Shown here: positions 1 to 6,862 of the stretch, piece after piece
Layout of the letters: every line of letters starts with the position of its first letter
How positions within the stretch are numbered: position 1 is the first letter of the stretch
Assembly (NCBI GenBank): GCA_012727415.1
Contig: JAAYHI010000147.1
Location: 1-18,623, forward strand
DNA length: 18,623 bases
From: Bacillota bacterium
Lineage (GTDB): Bacteria; Bacillota; Proteinivoracia; UBA4975
Reading direction: 5' to 3'
The notes under the pieces: generated by a model
Databases searched by the model: none
What the model saw: only the letters and a program-made list of their open reading frames with translations
What the model was told of the DNA's origin: nothing
Position numbers and translations under genes: made by a program

Positions 1-221
1 ACGTCATGAACCCGGCGGCCAGAGATACTGAAGACACCCCCATCTCCGGCATGCCCATCCTCAACGTCGACCAGGCTCCCCACATCCTCATCTTCAACTA
101 CGACCTCAAGCCCGGCTATGCCGGAGTAGAGAACCCGCTCTACTCCAGGACAGAAGGGGTCAGCCTCTTCCTGGGCAATGCCGCCGATACCCTTAAGGAC
201 TTCCTCAGCAAACTGAGATAA
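1..221 (+). CDS. pntB: NAD(P) transhydrogenase subunit beta, C-terminal end (partial)
   Basis: This is the 3' end of a gene that enters from the left edge; codons are in frame from base 3 and stop at TAA 219-221. The roughly 72 visible residues match the end of the NADP-binding domain III of PntB: an N-P-A-A segment, then G-M-P-I-L-N-V, then G-Y-A-G-V-E-N-P-L-Y, then a final segment with L-F-L-G-N-A-A-D. In the complete enzyme, PntA and PntB form a membrane proton pump that transfers hydride between NADH and NADP+. Only domain III is visible, so membrane segments and full length cannot be judged. The ATG at position 6 is an internal Met (family members read D-V-V/M-N-P-A), not a start. It is the only plus-strand gene and converges on spoIIM. 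I am fairly sure of the family. Confidence 0.85.
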   Translation, partial: VMNPAARDTEDTPISGMPILNVDQAPHILIFNYDLKPGYAGVENPLYSRTEGVSLFLGNAADTLKDFLSKLR

Positions 222-248
222 AAATAGGCCGCGTAAGCGGCTTATTTT
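221..248. terminator. Bidirectional terminator between pntB and spoIIM
   Basis: A GC-rich stem GCCGC/GCGGC (228-232 with 237-241) closes a GTAA loop. It is extended by A/T pairs (221-227 with 242-248, including one G-T wobble), which gives A-runs on one side and a T-run on the other. It can therefore end transcription from both strands. It begins on the last base of the pntB stop codon and overlaps the spoIIM stop codon, as expected for compact convergent genes. Confidence 0.85.
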
Positions 249-880
249 TTTAAGGCCCAGGGCAACAGCCGGGGAAACAGCCAGGGAACTACCGCTGCCT
301 CTAAAAGGGCCAGGAGAAACATCACCAGAAAGGTCAGCAGCTGCAAGCTCAGAAAGCCCAGGATTGGGGTGGGATTTTGGTCTCTGCCAAAGACCTTTTT
401 AATGATGATCCAGCTGAAGGTCATGGCGGTGGCCCCTGAAAAGAGGGAGACAAGGACATTGATTAGGGAAAAAGGGAAGATTGTCACCAGGGAAAAGACA
501 ATGCCCTTCCACCCCAGGCGTTGCACTAGGTAGCCTACGGTAAAGCCCAGCAAAGCTCCCCGAAAAGCCACCATTACTACAACCAGGGGCAGGCCGATGA
601 CAGCCAGTCCGCAAATTACAGTGTACAAGATAAAGATGCCATTGGTATTGAGAGAATTGGTGGCGATTTTAGCGGAGGAGACCTGCCCGCCTTCATCTGT
701 AATCTGCAAAAAGTAGTCCAGGCCGCTTTCCAGGTCTTCCAATGCGTAATAGTCCATGTAGCCCACATAGACTGAACCGAAGACAACCCCAAAGGAAAGG
801 GCCGAGAGCAGGATAATCACCGAAACGCGAAACACTTTTTTATATTCCCGGGGAAAGAAGAACAGCCCCCGCAGTCCCAC
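242..880 (-). CDS. spoIIM: Stage II sporulation protein M
   Basis: The 212-residue protein is very hydrophobic with several predicted membrane spans (roughly residues 17-40, 80-112, 115-135, 140-160 and 175-205). SpoIIM works with SpoIID and SpoIIP as the septal peptidoglycan-degrading machine needed for engulfment of the forespore; SpoIIM is its membrane organiser. The positively charged start (F-F-P-R-E-Y-K-K), the early span, the extracytoplasmic loop with a Y-x-D-Y-Y segment, and the length near 200 residues fit the family. The start is GTG at 878-880, preceded by an AAAGGAGGGG ribosome site 7-8 bases upstream. It lies 53 bases after the DUF3866 gene on the same strand, so it is probably co-transcribed with it, and it ends in the bidirectional terminator shared with pntB. 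Confidence 0.88.
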   Translation of the reverse strand: MGLRGLFFFPREYKKVFRVSVIILLSALSFGVVFGSVYVGYMDYYALEDLESGLDYFLQITDEGGQVSSAKIATNSLNTNGIFILYTVICGLAVIGLPLVVVMVAFRGALLGFTVGYLVQRLGWKGIVFSLVTIFPFSLINVLVSLFSGATAMTFSWIIIKKVFGRDQNPTPILGFLSLQLLTFLVMFLLALLEAAVVPWLFPRLLPWALKK

Positions 881-933
881 TGGCAGCCCCCCCTCCTTTA
901 GGTTACTTAATAGCTATGCACCCAGTGGAGGAT

Positions 934-1998
934 TTAGACCTGAAAATTTACTGCCATACGGGCAGCCGCACCAAGGGCCAGAAAGAATTCGGGGTTCTCC
1001 CGGTAACCCCGCCCCATGGAGGAAAACAGCCGGGGATGCCTGGCAGCCAGCCTGGCAATAAAACTTCCATCCAGCCAGTGGCAGCGACAGCGCTTTGGCA
1101 ACCCTTGGACTTGATTCCAAATGATTTTGCTCTTTGCCCGGGACAATATCGGCAGGGGCAGCCAGCAGGGGCCGATGTAGGCCCGGGTCAGCACCGTCAG
1201 GCTGTGATGACTGATGCCAGTGTGGCGGGAGCGCGGATCAACAAAACCAATTCGTGGCACCAGGATTCCCTGCCCTCCCAGGGCGAGGGCGGCCTGCAGC
1301 ACTGTGCCTTGTTCAATGCCGGAAAAACCGTAGATGGTGCCGGTGCCGGCAATTCCGGGACCCATTGCAGCGATTACATAGTCTGCCTTGGCCACCCTGC
1401 CTGCAGCCTGGAGTCCGGAAAAGATGTTAATGGTCTCGATATCGCCGCCAAAGGCGTGGCCGGCAGTGATGACCTGGGAAAGCACCCCCATTTTTTTTAA
1501 AATTGCAGTGCTGCGGCTAAAGGCGGCTGGCAACGCTCCCCCATCGGTAACTACATAGACTATGTTGGCGGCAGGGACCAAATGCTTTATTGCCAGAGCC
1601 AAGGGGGCCACCATGCTGTGAAGCTCGGCAGCCAGGACGGGGATCCCTTCCAGTCCCCCGTCCCGCTGGAACAAATGATGCCAGGGGCTGTCCTGCTCTT
1701 CAGCAGAGTTGACGCGAAGCTGCAAAGGGGTATAGCGAAGCTTCATTAAGTGCCCCCAGCCCTTATTTAATTTGGCCCCGGCGGGAATAACAAAATGAAA
1801 GCCCCCGCTCCCCAGGGCTAAGTCTACTGCAGTAGTGTTTACAAATATCTGCTGGCCCGGTTCCACCCTCTCCCCCAGCTCCAGGTAGTTTATCGCCCGG
1901 GCGGAACTTTCTCCCACTCGCACTGTGAGGACTTGCACCTTGGCAGTCTCTTCCTCAATTGCTTCTACTGTGGCGGTTTTCAGATTAATGACGGCCAT
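934..1998 (-). CDS. DUF3866 family protein, function unknown
   Basis: The 354-residue soluble protein matches my memory of the DUF3866 family of Firmicutes and Actinobacteria; no reaction is known. Residues 1-60 look like a beta-rich domain (repeated V-x-A/T-V stretches ending in G-Q-Q-I-F-V-N-T-T-A). The rest is an alpha/beta domain with glycine-rich segments typical of the family: V-V-T-D-G-G-A-L-P-A-A near 150, A-G-H-A-F-G-G-D near 183, and A-A-M-G-P-G-I-A-G-T-G-T near 210-222. No signal peptide or membrane span is seen. The start ATG (1996-1998) has an AAAGGAT site upstream and overlaps the end of the M20 peptidase gene by 14 bases, implying translational coupling. The neighbours suggest a housekeeping operon with spoIIM, but this does not define a role. 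Confidence 0.8.
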   Translation of the reverse strand: MAVINLKTATVEAIEEETAKVQVLTVRVGESSARAINYLELGERVEPGQQIFVNTTAVDLALGSGGFHFVIPAGAKLNKGWGHLMKLRYTPLQLRVNSAEEQDSPWHHLFQRDGGLEGIPVLAAELHSMVAPLALAIKHLVPAANIVYVVTDGGALPAAFSRSTAILKKMGVLSQVITAGHAFGGDIETINIFSGLQAAGRVAKADYVIAAMGPGIAGTGTIYGFSGIEQGTVLQAALALGGQGILVPRIGFVDPRSRHTGISHHSLTVLTRAYIGPCWLPLPILSRAKSKIIWNQVQGLPKRCRCHWLDGSFIARLAARHPRLFSSMGRGYRENPEFFLALGAAARMAVNFQV

Positions 1999-3058
1999 AG
2001 TACCAATCCTTTAGGATTGCTTGCAGCCAGGCAGACATTTTTTCCATGGCAGAGACAGAAACCCGTTCCTCGAAGCTGTGATTGCCCTCGACGCCTATGC
2101 CCAGGTTGACCACTGTTACACCTAAGTTATTGAGGATGTTGGCATCGCTGCCGGCAAAACGGGCATGGACATCCACCTCAATGTGCAAAGGGGCAGCAGT
2201 CCGTTTCAGAAACTGGATTAAGGGATGGTCGGCTGCCACCAGGTAGCTGGAGTAACTGTCCCTGCAGTGAAAGCCATAGCTGCCGCCACTGCCGGCCAAG
2301 GCAGACTGGAGCAGGCCTTCCAACTGGCTGGCTAAAACAGGGCGCCTGGCATCTTCAAAGCTGCGGATTTCCCCAAGAAGCCGCACCTGGGGACAGATGG
2401 TGTTGGTGGCCACCCCTCCCTGAATTATGCCCAGGTTAAAAGTGGCACCCTCACTGAGGGCAGGGGGCGGCAACTGGTGAATGAAGGCAGCCGCCAGGCG
2501 AAGGGCATCGATGCCGTCCTGAAAATTAGCGGCGGCGTGGGCCCCGCGGCCATAGATGATGATCTCGAGATTTGCCTCCCCTGGCGCCTGATTAATTACT
2601 GCCCCCACAGGCTCACCGGCATCCAGGACCAGGCCCCACTTTGCCTTTAAATCTCCCGGCTCAAGGGCCTTGCTCCCCACCATGCCTTTTTCCTCCTGGA
2701 CGGTGAAGAGCAATTCCAGGGGAGGCTGGCAGTCTAGTGTTTCCAGTGTCGCCAGGATGATGGCAATTCCCGCTTTATCATCAGCCCCAAGGATGGTATT
2801 GCCGCTGCTTTTAATATAATCCCCTTCAATCTTTATCCCGAGGCCTTCTGTGCTTTCGACAGTGTCTAAATGGGCGCAAAGGATCAGGGGATCTCCCTGG
2901 CCTCTGGAGGCAATAATATTGCCCAGGCAATCCTGTTTCAGGGCAAAGCCCAGTCCCTTGAGGACAGAGGCGACTTCGGCGGCCAGTGCTCCTTCTTCTC
3001 CTGAGGGGCTGTTTTTTGCCGCCAGCATTTTAAAATACTCCCTTATTTTTTCCTGCAT
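1985..3058 (-). CDS. PepT-like M20 family metallopeptidase
   Basis: This is a 357-residue, probably cytoplasmic, two-zinc exopeptidase of the peptidase T/ArgE/DapE group, closest to the PepT-like subfamily. Visible metal and catalytic residues are the A-H-L-D-T motif (His63, Asp65), G-A-D-D-K-A-G (Asp93 and Asp94), Q-E-E-K-G with the general base Glu pair (122-123), Asp146 in L-V-L-D-A-G-E-P, and a late G-N-H-S-F-E-E histidine. Residues around 175-290 form the dimerisation lid (G-R-G-A-H-A-A). I chose ATG 3056-3058, preceded by GGGTGA; an upstream in-frame extension to 3229 would run into the GNAT gene and adds residues unlike the family. It is 52 bases behind the GNAT gene and overlaps the DUF3866 gene by 14 bases. 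The natural peptide substrate is unknown. Confidence 0.87.
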   Translation of the reverse strand: MQEKIREYFKMLAAKNSPSGEEGALAAEVASVLKGLGFALKQDCLGNIIASRGQGDPLILCAHLDTVESTEGLGIKIEGDYIKSSGNTILGADDKAGIAIILATLETLDCQPPLELLFTVQEEKGMVGSKALEPGDLKAKWGLVLDAGEPVGAVINQAPGEANLEIIIYGRGAHAAANFQDGIDALRLAAAFIHQLPPPALSEGATFNLGIIQGGVATNTICPQVRLLGEIRSFEDARRPVLASQLEGLLQSALAGSGGSYGFHCRDSYSSYLVAADHPLIQFLKRTAAPLHIEVDVHARFAGSDANILNNLGVTVVNLGIGVEGNHSFEERVSVSAMEKMSAWLQAILKDWYYGRH

Positions 3059-3110
3059 TCTATCACCCGTCATACTCTGTCCAATCTGGGCCCAATTATT
3101 GGCAGGTTGG

Positions 3111-3545
3111 CTATTTGTTTTCAGGGCAAAGGGGCAGGTTGAAATATACCAGGTCGGGGCGGGTGACCCAGCCCTGAGAAAGCCAAAAATTCTGGCCTGC
3201 CACATTATCGGCAAAGACAAACAAACCACACCTGGTAATGCCTTCGGCTTTCAAGGCGGCAAGGGCCCGGTTGACCAGTTCCTTGCCAATGCCCTGGCCC
3301 CGAAATTCTTCCTTGACGGCGGTATGATAGATGTACCCCCTGCGCCCGTCATGGCCCGAGATAATAGCCCCGACAATGTCCCCAGCCCTCTCGGCCACAA
3401 AACAGGTGTTGGGGTTGCGCATAAGAAAGCGCCCAATCCCCTCTCTGGAGTCGTCAATGCTCCGCAGCCCCATTCCCCTGGTCCCGGCCCACAGGGCATA
3501 CAGCCTGTCATAATCCTGAATAGTCATCTTTCTGATGTTCAACAT
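3111..3545 (-). CDS. GNAT family N-acetyltransferase
   Basis: The 144-residue protein has a single GNAT fold: N-terminal I-R-K-M-T-I-Q-D-Y-D-R-L, a central F-V-A-E-R-A-G-D-I-V-G strand, the acetyl-CoA motif A V-K-E-E-F-R-G-Q-G-I-G-K (about 78-88), and a C-terminal N-x-x-G-Q-N-F-W-L-S-Q-G-W motif B typical of small-molecule or protein N-terminal acetyltransferases. It transfers acetyl from acetyl-CoA to an amine; the acceptor cannot be read from sequence. ATG 3543-3545 is preferred over the GTG two codons earlier because that GTG lies inside the AGAGGTG ribosome site. It starts just below the terminator of the amino-acid fermentation operon, so it probably begins the next transcription unit (GNAT, M20 peptidase, DUF3866, spoIIM). 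Confidence 0.85.
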   Translation of the reverse strand: MLNIRKMTIQDYDRLYALWAGTRGMGLRSIDDSREGIGRFLMRNPNTCFVAERAGDIVGAIISGHDGRRGYIYHTAVKEEFRGQGIGKELVNRALAALKAEGITRCGLFVFADNVAGQNFWLSQGWVTRPDLVYFNLPLCPENK

Positions 3546-3570
3546 TATCACCTCTAAGGGTATTATAGCG

Positions 3571-3599
3571 AAAACAGGCCGGGACCAGTCCCGGCCTGT
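3571..3599 (-). terminator. Terminator of the amino-acid fermentation operon
   Basis: A perfect 11-bp stem ACAGGCCGGGA/TCCCGGCCTGT (3574-3584 with 3589-3599) has a 4-base loop. Read on the minus strand it is followed by TTTT. It lies 12 bases beyond the stop codon of the gamma subunit gene, exactly where the operon should end. Confidence 0.88.
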
Positions 3600-3611
3600 C
3601 AGTTAATCGGT

Positions 3612-4145
3612 CTATTTTGCGTACTCTGCTCCCCGCTGAATAGCTTCTTCATTTATACCCAGGAGGTCGTGGCGATGAGAAGGCAGCACTTGCCGCAGAG
3701 CCTTTTTGATGGATTCGGTGCCGACCACCTTGGTCTTGGCCAGTAAAGCGCCCATGACAATCATATTTGCCACCCTGCTGTTGCCCAGTTCAGTGGCCAA
3801 TTGGTTGGCGGGAACCCCGATTACAGTAATGTCATCCCTGCCTCCTTCCCTTTCGATAAGGGAAGAGTTGTAAATCAACAAGCCTCCCGGTTTGAGCATG
3901 GGCTCAAACTTATTCATAGAGGGCAGATTCATGGCCACCACTACATCGGGCTCAGTGATAATAGGCGAACCGATTTCCTCGGCGGTGACAACAACGGCGC
4001 AGTTGGCGGTACCGCCTCTCATTTCCGGACCGTAGGAGGGAATCCAGGACACATTCTTTTCTTCGATCATGCCGGCGTAAGCCACCATCATGCCCATGGA
4101 CATAACCCCCTGACCTCCGAAACCAGCAAAAATCATTTCTGCCAT
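3612..4145 (-). CDS. 2-oxoacid:ferredoxin oxidoreductase, gamma subunit (VOR/KOR type)
   Basis: This 177-residue subunit belongs to the pyruvate/ketoisovalerate oxidoreductase gamma family, the CoA-binding part of the complex. It starts with the diagnostic F-A-G-F-G-G-Q-G-V-M (residues 6-15), continues with W-I-P-S-Y-G-P-E-M-R-G-G-T-A-N (about 34-48), and keeps P-x-D-V-V-V-A-M-N near 66-73. The ATG follows a GGAGGTGAAAT site and lies 2 bases after the beta subunit stop, so translation is coupled. The complex oxidises a 2-oxo acid with CoA to acyl-CoA, CO2 and reduced ferredoxin. Neighbouring leucine dehydrogenase, ptb and buk genes favour branched-chain 2-oxo acids. 2-Oxoglutarate is the main alternative because the KOR family shares this four-subunit layout. 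Confidence 0.9.
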   Translation of the reverse strand: MAEMIFAGFGGQGVMSMGMMVAYAGMIEEKNVSWIPSYGPEMRGGTANCAVVVTAEEIGSPIITEPDVVVAMNLPSMNKFEPMLKPGGLLIYNSSLIEREGGRDDITVIGVPANQLATELGNSRVANMIVMGALLAKTKVVGTESIKKALRQVLPSHRHDLLGINEEAIQRGAEYAK

Positions 4146-4147
4146 TG

Positions 4148-4894
4148 TTATTTCACCTCCTCAGGAGTGCGGTATTCCCCCAGCGGATAATAGGGAATCA
4201 TATTTTCCTCCAGCCATTTCAAGGCTTCAAGGGGAGTCTTGCCCCAGTTTGTGGGACAGGTAGACAGCACTTCGACGATGGAAAAGCCTGCGCCGCTGAG
4301 CTGTGTTTCAAAGGCCTTTTTAATTGCCTTCTTTGCCTTGATGATGTTGGGCACGTCGTGAACGGATACCCTGGCCACCGACACTGCACCCTGTACAGTA
4401 GAAAGGAGCTCAGACATCCGAATGGGGTAGCCGCAGTGGTCGGGCTGGCGGCCATAGGGAGAAGTTGTGGTCTTTTGTCCCACCAGGGACGTAGGAGCCA
4501 TTTGTCCCCCGGTCATGCCGTAAATGGTGTTGTTGACGAAGATAACGGTTATCTTTTCACCTCTGGCGGCAGCGTGAACTATTTCTGCCATGCCAATGGA
4601 AGCAAGGTCGCCGTCACCTTGGTAAGTAAAGACGACTTTATCGGGATGAACCCGTTTTATTCCCGTAGCCACTGCAGGAGCGCGGCCGTGGGCAGCCTGT
4701 TGCATGTCGCAGTTAAAATATTCATAGGCCAGCACTGAGCAACCTACAGATGCTACACCAATTGCCTTTTCCCGAACTCCCAGTTCATCTATTGCCTCGG
4801 CTACCAGTCTGTGGATGATTCCATGGGTGCATCCGGGACAGTAGTGGGTCTGCTTATCTGTCAAGGCTGAGGGGCGTTCAAAAACGAGTTTCAT
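4148..4894 (-). CDS. 2-oxoacid:ferredoxin oxidoreductase, beta (thiamine diphosphate) subunit
   Basis: The 248-residue subunit carries the thiamine diphosphate site: Y-Q-G-D-G-D-L-A-S-I-G (91-101) and the metal-binding N-N at 121-122 followed by I-Y-G-M-T-G-G-Q. Cysteines in Y-C-P-G-C-T-H-G (19 and 22), V-G-C-S (52) and a later S-T-C-P are positioned like the ligands of the proximal 4Fe-4S cluster in this family. It decarboxylates the 2-oxo acid and passes electrons to the ferredoxin subunit. The start ATG overlaps the alpha subunit stop (ATGA) and has a GGAGGTGAGC site inside the alpha gene. The length is normal for the short-beta VOR/KOR type. Substrate assignment rests on the operon rather than on residues I can read. 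Confidence 0.93.
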   Translation of the reverse strand: MKLVFERPSALTDKQTHYCPGCTHGIIHRLVAEAIDELGVREKAIGVASVGCSVLAYEYFNCDMQQAAHGRAPAVATGIKRVHPDKVVFTYQGDGDLASIGMAEIVHAAARGEKITVIFVNNTIYGMTGGQMAPTSLVGQKTTTSPYGRQPDHCGYPIRMSELLSTVQGAVSVARVSVHDVPNIIKAKKAIKKAFETQLSGAGFSIVEVLSTCPTNWGKTPLEALKWLEENMIPYYPLGEYRTPEEVK

Positions 4895-5952
4895 TTGCGC
4901 TCACCTCCCATTATTTCCGTAGCGACTTTGATAATCTCTGCAGGAGCAGGAATAATGCCGCCGGTTCTGCCGCAGAAATGAACGGGGCACTTGCCGTCAA
5001 CTGCCAGGCGGACGTCTTCCACCATTTGACCGGCACTCATTTCCACCGCCAGGAATGCCTTCACTGTATCCGGCAACAAGGCAAATGCTTTTTCAGGGAA
5101 GGGGAAGATGGTGATGGGCCTCAGCAAACCTGCTTTGATTCCCTGGTCCCGCAGCTTGTTAACCACGCTCTTGACAATACGGGCGGTGGTGCCATAGGCA
5201 ACCAGGACCAGCTCGGCATCATCAGTCTTGTACAGTTCCCAGCGTTGCTCATTTTCCTTCATGTGCCGGTATTTTTCCTGAAGCTTGTGGTTGTGCTTCT
5301 CCAGGTTTTCCGCTACCAGGGAAAGGGAGTTGATGACATTGCGCTCGCGGCCTGCACAACCGGTGGTCGCCCAATCCTTGGGAGGAAGATCCCGTTTCTT
5401 GGGGGCCTTGAATTCCACAGGCTCCATCATTTGGCCCAAGGTGCCGTCGCCGAGGATCATCACGGGATTGCGATAGTAATCGGCAATATCAAAGGACTCC
5501 ATTATCAGGTCCACCATTTCCTGGACACTGGCAGGGGCAAAGACAAACAAATGATAATCCCCGTGGCCGCCGCCCTTGGTTGCCTGGAAGTAGTCGGACT
5601 GAGCGGGCTGGATGCCGCCAAGGCCGGGCCCCCCCCGGATGATGTTGATTATAAGGCAGGGCAGCTCAGAACCGGCAATATAAGAAATTCCCTCTTGCTT
5701 GAGGCTGATGCCGGGACTGGATGAAGAAGTCATCACGCGATCTCCTGCGCCGGCAGCACCGTAGACCATGTTGATGGCTGCCACTTCGCTTTCAGCCTGT
5801 AAAAACACGCCGCCTACTTCAGGCAAGCGCCTGGACATGTATTCGGGGACTTCGTTCTGGGGGGTAATGGGGTAACCAAAGAAGTAACGGCAACCTGCCT
5901 GGATGGCAGCCTCGCCAATGGCCTCATTACCCTTCATTAGTTGCTTGGCCAA
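4891..5952 (-). CDS. vorB: 3-methyl-2-oxobutanoate:ferredoxin oxidoreductase, alpha subunit
   Basis: The 353-residue alpha subunit contributes the pyrimidine-binding half of the thiamine diphosphate pocket. Visible are G-Y-P-I-T-P-Q (26-32), the A-E-S-E-V-A-A-I-N-M-V-Y-G-A-A-G-A-G segment (54-71), T-S-S-S-S-P-G-I-S-L, and a C-terminal transketolase-like domain with V-A-Y-G-T-T-A-R near 250-257. The I-I-R-G-G-P-G-L-G-G-I-Q-P-A-Q-S-D-Y region is typical of VorB. The start is TTG (5950-5952), justified by an AAGGAGG site 8 bases upstream and by the family N-terminus. It follows the ferredoxin gene by 18 bases and overlaps beta by 4. The order ferredoxin-alpha-beta-gamma is that of the four-subunit VOR/KOR complexes. 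Symbols differ between databases; vorB follows the common naming of this alpha subunit. Confidence 0.92.
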   Translation of the reverse strand: MAKQLMKGNEAIGEAAIQAGCRYFFGYPITPQNEVPEYMSRRLPEVGGVFLQAESEVAAINMVYGAAGAGDRVMTSSSSPGISLKQEGISYIAGSELPCLIINIIRGGPGLGGIQPAQSDYFQATKGGGHGDYHLFVFAPASVQEMVDLIMESFDIADYYRNPVMILGDGTLGQMMEPVEFKAPKKRDLPPKDWATTGCAGRERNVINSLSLVAENLEKHNHKLQEKYRHMKENEQRWELYKTDDAELVLVAYGTTARIVKSVVNKLRDQGIKAGLLRPITIFPFPEKAFALLPDTVKAFLAVEMSAGQMVEDVRLAVDGKCPVHFCGRTGGIIPAPAEIIKVATEIMGGERK

Positions 5953-5970
5953 GATAATACCTCCTTGTTA

Positions 5971-6174
5971 TTACTTGTATACCTTGATGACAGTGTCTGG
6001 GCACATGCGGGCGCACATGGCGCAGCCGATGCATTTGTCCATTTCCTGGACGGTGGCAACTTTGTAACCCTTCTGATTGATCTTCTCATCCATGAAGATG
6101 ATCTTTGTCGGGCAGACACTGACACAAAGTTCGCATCCCTTGCAACGCTCGCGTTCGAACTCTACTTTGGGCAC
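5971..6174 (-). CDS. 4Fe-4S dicluster ferredoxin, delta subunit of the 2-oxoacid oxidoreductase
   Basis: This is a 67-residue ferredoxin with two complete cluster motifs: C-K-G-C-E-L-C-V-S-V-C-P (11-22) and C-I-G-C-A-M-C-A-R-M-C-P (48-59). It carries electrons from the thiamine-bound intermediate to soluble ferredoxin. The start is GTG at 6172-6174, supported by an AAGGAGG site 7 bases upstream; a longer in-frame reading upstream overlaps the ATPase gene and is not ferredoxin-like. The 16-base gap from the ATPase gene and the 18-base gap to the alpha gene place it firmly in the operon. Confidence 0.92.
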   Translation of the reverse strand: MPKVEFERERCKGCELCVSVCPTKIIFMDEKINQKGYKVATVQEMDKCIGCAMCARMCPDTVIKVYK

Positions 6175-6190
6175 GAGACAACCTCCTTCG

Positions 6191-6862
6191 CTATGTGATA
6201 TCTGCCGGAAACAAGCTGAGTTCCATTGCAAACAGCTTATCCTGAAACTCAGGAAGGTCAGGAATAAGCTGGGGCCGGCAACAGTGGAACGGCACATCAA
6301 CTCCCATTTGCCTGGCGGCCTCTTCGACAATGGCCGCCCCCTGGCGAACATGGTCAGGGATGGATTCCCGTCCCAGGTTGCTGTTGTTTACCAGGGCTGT
6401 TATCTTCAGTCCCGACTTGGATTCAATGCGGCCGGCGGTGGTCCTGATCCCCTCAGGATCGGCAGTAAAGGGGCGAAAACAGTTGACCACCATCCAGATT
6501 TCAGCATTTTGCTCTTCGAGGCGTGGCCGGTACCTGCCCAACACCCGGGCGCCGTCATCGCCGCCCACATCGATTATAACTGTTTCGGGGCCGGCGAGGA
6601 CAGTATCGGTGCGGGCAGAAAGGGCCGGTAAATCGGCGTCCCGGAACTGGCGATTATACACAACCTCCACTCCCAGGGGCTCCAGGATCTCGGTGGCGTC
6701 CCGGGAGCGAAAGTAGGGATTGACAATGTCCAAATCTACCAGAACCAGGGGCCCTTTGGCAGCCATTTGCAGGGCCAGATTAAGGGCAAACTCCGTCTTG
6801 CCACTGCCGTAAGCGCCGACAATGACAAGTTTGCGTCCTGCAAGCTTATCTCCGTTAATCAT
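6191..6862 (-). CDS. P-loop NTPase of unknown function inside the operon
   Basis: The 223-residue cytoplasmic protein has a Walker A motif G-A-Y-G-S-G-K-T (16-23) and a Walker B-like V-I-I-D-V-G-G-D-D (95-103). A conserved-looking D-L-D-I-V-N-P-Y-F-R-S-R-D lies at 43-55, and V-N-N-S-N-L-G-R-E-S later. The layout resembles the MinD/ParA/CobQ nucleotide-binding group, but the loop lacks the K-G-G signature of deviant Walker A proteins. Its ATG overlaps the butyrate kinase 1 stop by 4 bases, and the ferredoxin gene follows after 16 bases. Position suggests a link to the oxidoreductase, for example cluster insertion, assembly or sensing, but that is inference only. I do not recognise a characterised homologue. 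Confidence 0.85.
   Translation of the reverse strand: MINGDKLAGRKLVIVGAYGSGKTEFALNLALQMAAKGPLVLVDLDIVNPYFRSRDATEILEPLGVEVVYNRQFRDADLPALSARTDTVLAGPETVIIDVGGDDGARVLGRYRPRLEEQNAEIWMVVNCFRPFTADPEGIRTTAGRIESKSGLKITALVNNSNLGRESIPDHVRQGAAIVEEAARQMGVDVPFHCCRPQLIPDLPEFQDKLFAMELSLFPADIT

Noticed and set aside
916..1500. Long plus-strand open frame opposite the DUF3866 gene
   Set aside because: It is antisense to a recognisable family, begins in the gap without a ribosome site, and its translation resembles no known protein. The same applies to plus-strand frames at 4978-5724, 7009-7725, 7984-8685, 12999-13829 and 14089-14748.
3059..3229. N-terminal extension of the M20 peptidase
   Set aside because: It would overlap the GNAT gene, lacks a good ribosome site, and adds residues not found in the family; ATG at 3058 with GGGTGA fits better.
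3562..3567. TATAAT -10 box for the GNAT operon
   Set aside because: The hexamer is perfect on the minus strand, but no TTGACA-like -35 lies at 16-18 bases (that stretch is the terminator stem), and the implied leader is only about 10 bases. Suggestive, not supported enough to list.
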